A stretch of 5,647 bases of DNA from Bacteroidota bacterium. Lineage in GTDB: Bacteria > Bacteroidota > Rhodothermia > Rhodothermales > UBA10348. Positions within the stretch are counted from its first letter, which is position 1. Every line of letters begins with the position of its first letter. Where the stretch lies: assembly GCA_004356385.1 (NCBI GenBank), contig SMXL01000009.1, positions 1-5,647 on the forward strand, written 5' to 3'. The notes below the pieces were generated by a model that worked only from the letters and a program-made list of their open reading frames with translations, did not search any database and was not told where the DNA came from. Positions 5,500 to 5,647 of the stretch are shown piece after piece. Made by a program: the position numbers and the translations under genes.

Positions 5500-5524
5500 A
5501 GTGCACTTTTAACTTTTAGCTAAC
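5500..5524 (-). repeat. Right outer terminal inverted repeat of the IS
   Basis: Reverse complement of 4133-4157 at 24 of 25 positions. Its start is 22 bases from the start of the inner repeat, compared with 23 on the left side. Confidence 0.85.
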
Positions 5525-5535
5525 AGTTCCTAACC

Positions 5536-5575
5536 GGAAGTTACTGGGTATAAGCTGACTTCCCCTTTATATTTT
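5536..5575 (+). terminator. Weak terminator-like hairpin downstream of the IS
   Basis: GGAAGT (5536-5541) pairs with ACTTCC (5558-5563) across a long loop, followed by CCTTTATATTTTT. The stem is short and the loop large, so termination would be modest at best. It lies just outside the IS end and could limit read-through into the sequence at the right edge. Confidence 0.25.
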
Positions 5576-5580
5576 TCATA

Positions 5581-5647
5581 ATGGCAATATCAGTTTCAGA
5601 TAGAACAAGAAGAACGAAAGCTTGGAGAAGAGTAAATTGGAAAGTCA
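5581..5647 (+). CDS. Possible start of a gene at the right edge (hypothetical)
   Basis: An ATG at 5581 opens 22 codons to the window end: MAISVSDRTRRTKAWRR followed by VNWKV. The spacing of SDRTR, a Trp and a basic residue resembles the N-terminus of some HNH endonucleases of the 'SDRTRK.LW.RSGNRC' type, but the cysteines that would prove it are absent or beyond the edge. There is no clear ribosome site, and an open frame this short can arise by chance. It is reported only because the DNA here is again AT-rich and outside the IS. Confidence 0.22.
   Translation, partial: MAISVSDRTRRTKAWRRVNWKV

Larger units (their letters stand above)
4133..5524 (+). mobile_element. ISNCY-type insertion sequence, about 1.39 kb
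   Basis: Outer terminal inverted repeats lie at 4133-4157 and 5500-5524 and match at 24 of 25 positions. Each end carries a second inner copy of the motif ending AAAAGTGCACT. The element holds one transposase gene of 420 codons if its two frames are joined. No clean target duplication is visible. If the true ends are TAAAAG at 4139 and CTTTTA ending at 5518, the flanking hexamers GTTAAC and GCTAAC would be an imperfect 6-bp duplication, but this could be chance. It abuts the integrase remnant and may have interrupted it, or landed in already decayed sequence. Confidence 0.85.

Overview
The window looks like accessory DNA from an environmental bacterium. It appears to be a piece of a gene-cassette array (a chromosomal or metagenomic integron) whose integrase has decayed and has been invaded by an insertion sequence. 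No universal marker gene is present, so the host cannot be named. Base composition is a mosaic: about 1-1200 is AT-rich, while the ATPase gene and the insertion sequence are GC-balanced, which fits genes of different origin.

Left part (1-1262), all on the minus strand. At the left edge is the start of a protein with an N-terminal HARE-HTH domain, which runs out of the window. Next to it is a PIN-domain toxin/small antitoxin pair, toxin gene first, overlapping by 13 bases. Imperfect palindromes lie at both ends of the toxin-antitoxin unit. The one at 1208-1262 has the polarity and architecture of an integron attC site. The one at 473-520 has the same kind of bulged stem and contains the antitoxin stop codon.

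Middle part (1321-4132). One large minus-strand gene (1321-3624) encodes a 767-aa P-loop NTPase. Two tandem Rossmann-like domains of the nucleoside-deoxyribosyltransferase/TIR-like type precede the ATPase core, and a probable winged helix follows it. The design, a nucleotide-processing effector fused to a signalling NTPase, is that of a single-gene immune protein. Upstream lies a structured non-coding stretch (3625-3843) with a 15-bp inverted repeat and a core-site-like sequence. Beyond it is the degraded C-terminal end of an integron-type tyrosine recombinase (3844-4132).

Right part (4133-5524): an ISNCY-type insertion sequence of about 1.39 kb with near-perfect 25-bp terminal inverted repeats, each followed by an inner copy. 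Its transposase is split by a -1 frame change at a run of eight A and appears to have lost the second catalytic Asp. The last 67 bases may hold the start of another gene.

Taken together, the genes on the minus strand point the same way, each of the first two units is followed by a palindrome, and an integrase remnant lies at one end. My reading is a small integron cassette array carrying stabilisation (toxin-antitoxin) and probable anti-phage functions (NDT/TIR-like-ATPase, HARE-HTH protein). The attC assignments and the defence role are inference; the coding regions, the insertion sequence and the integrase remnant are visible directly.
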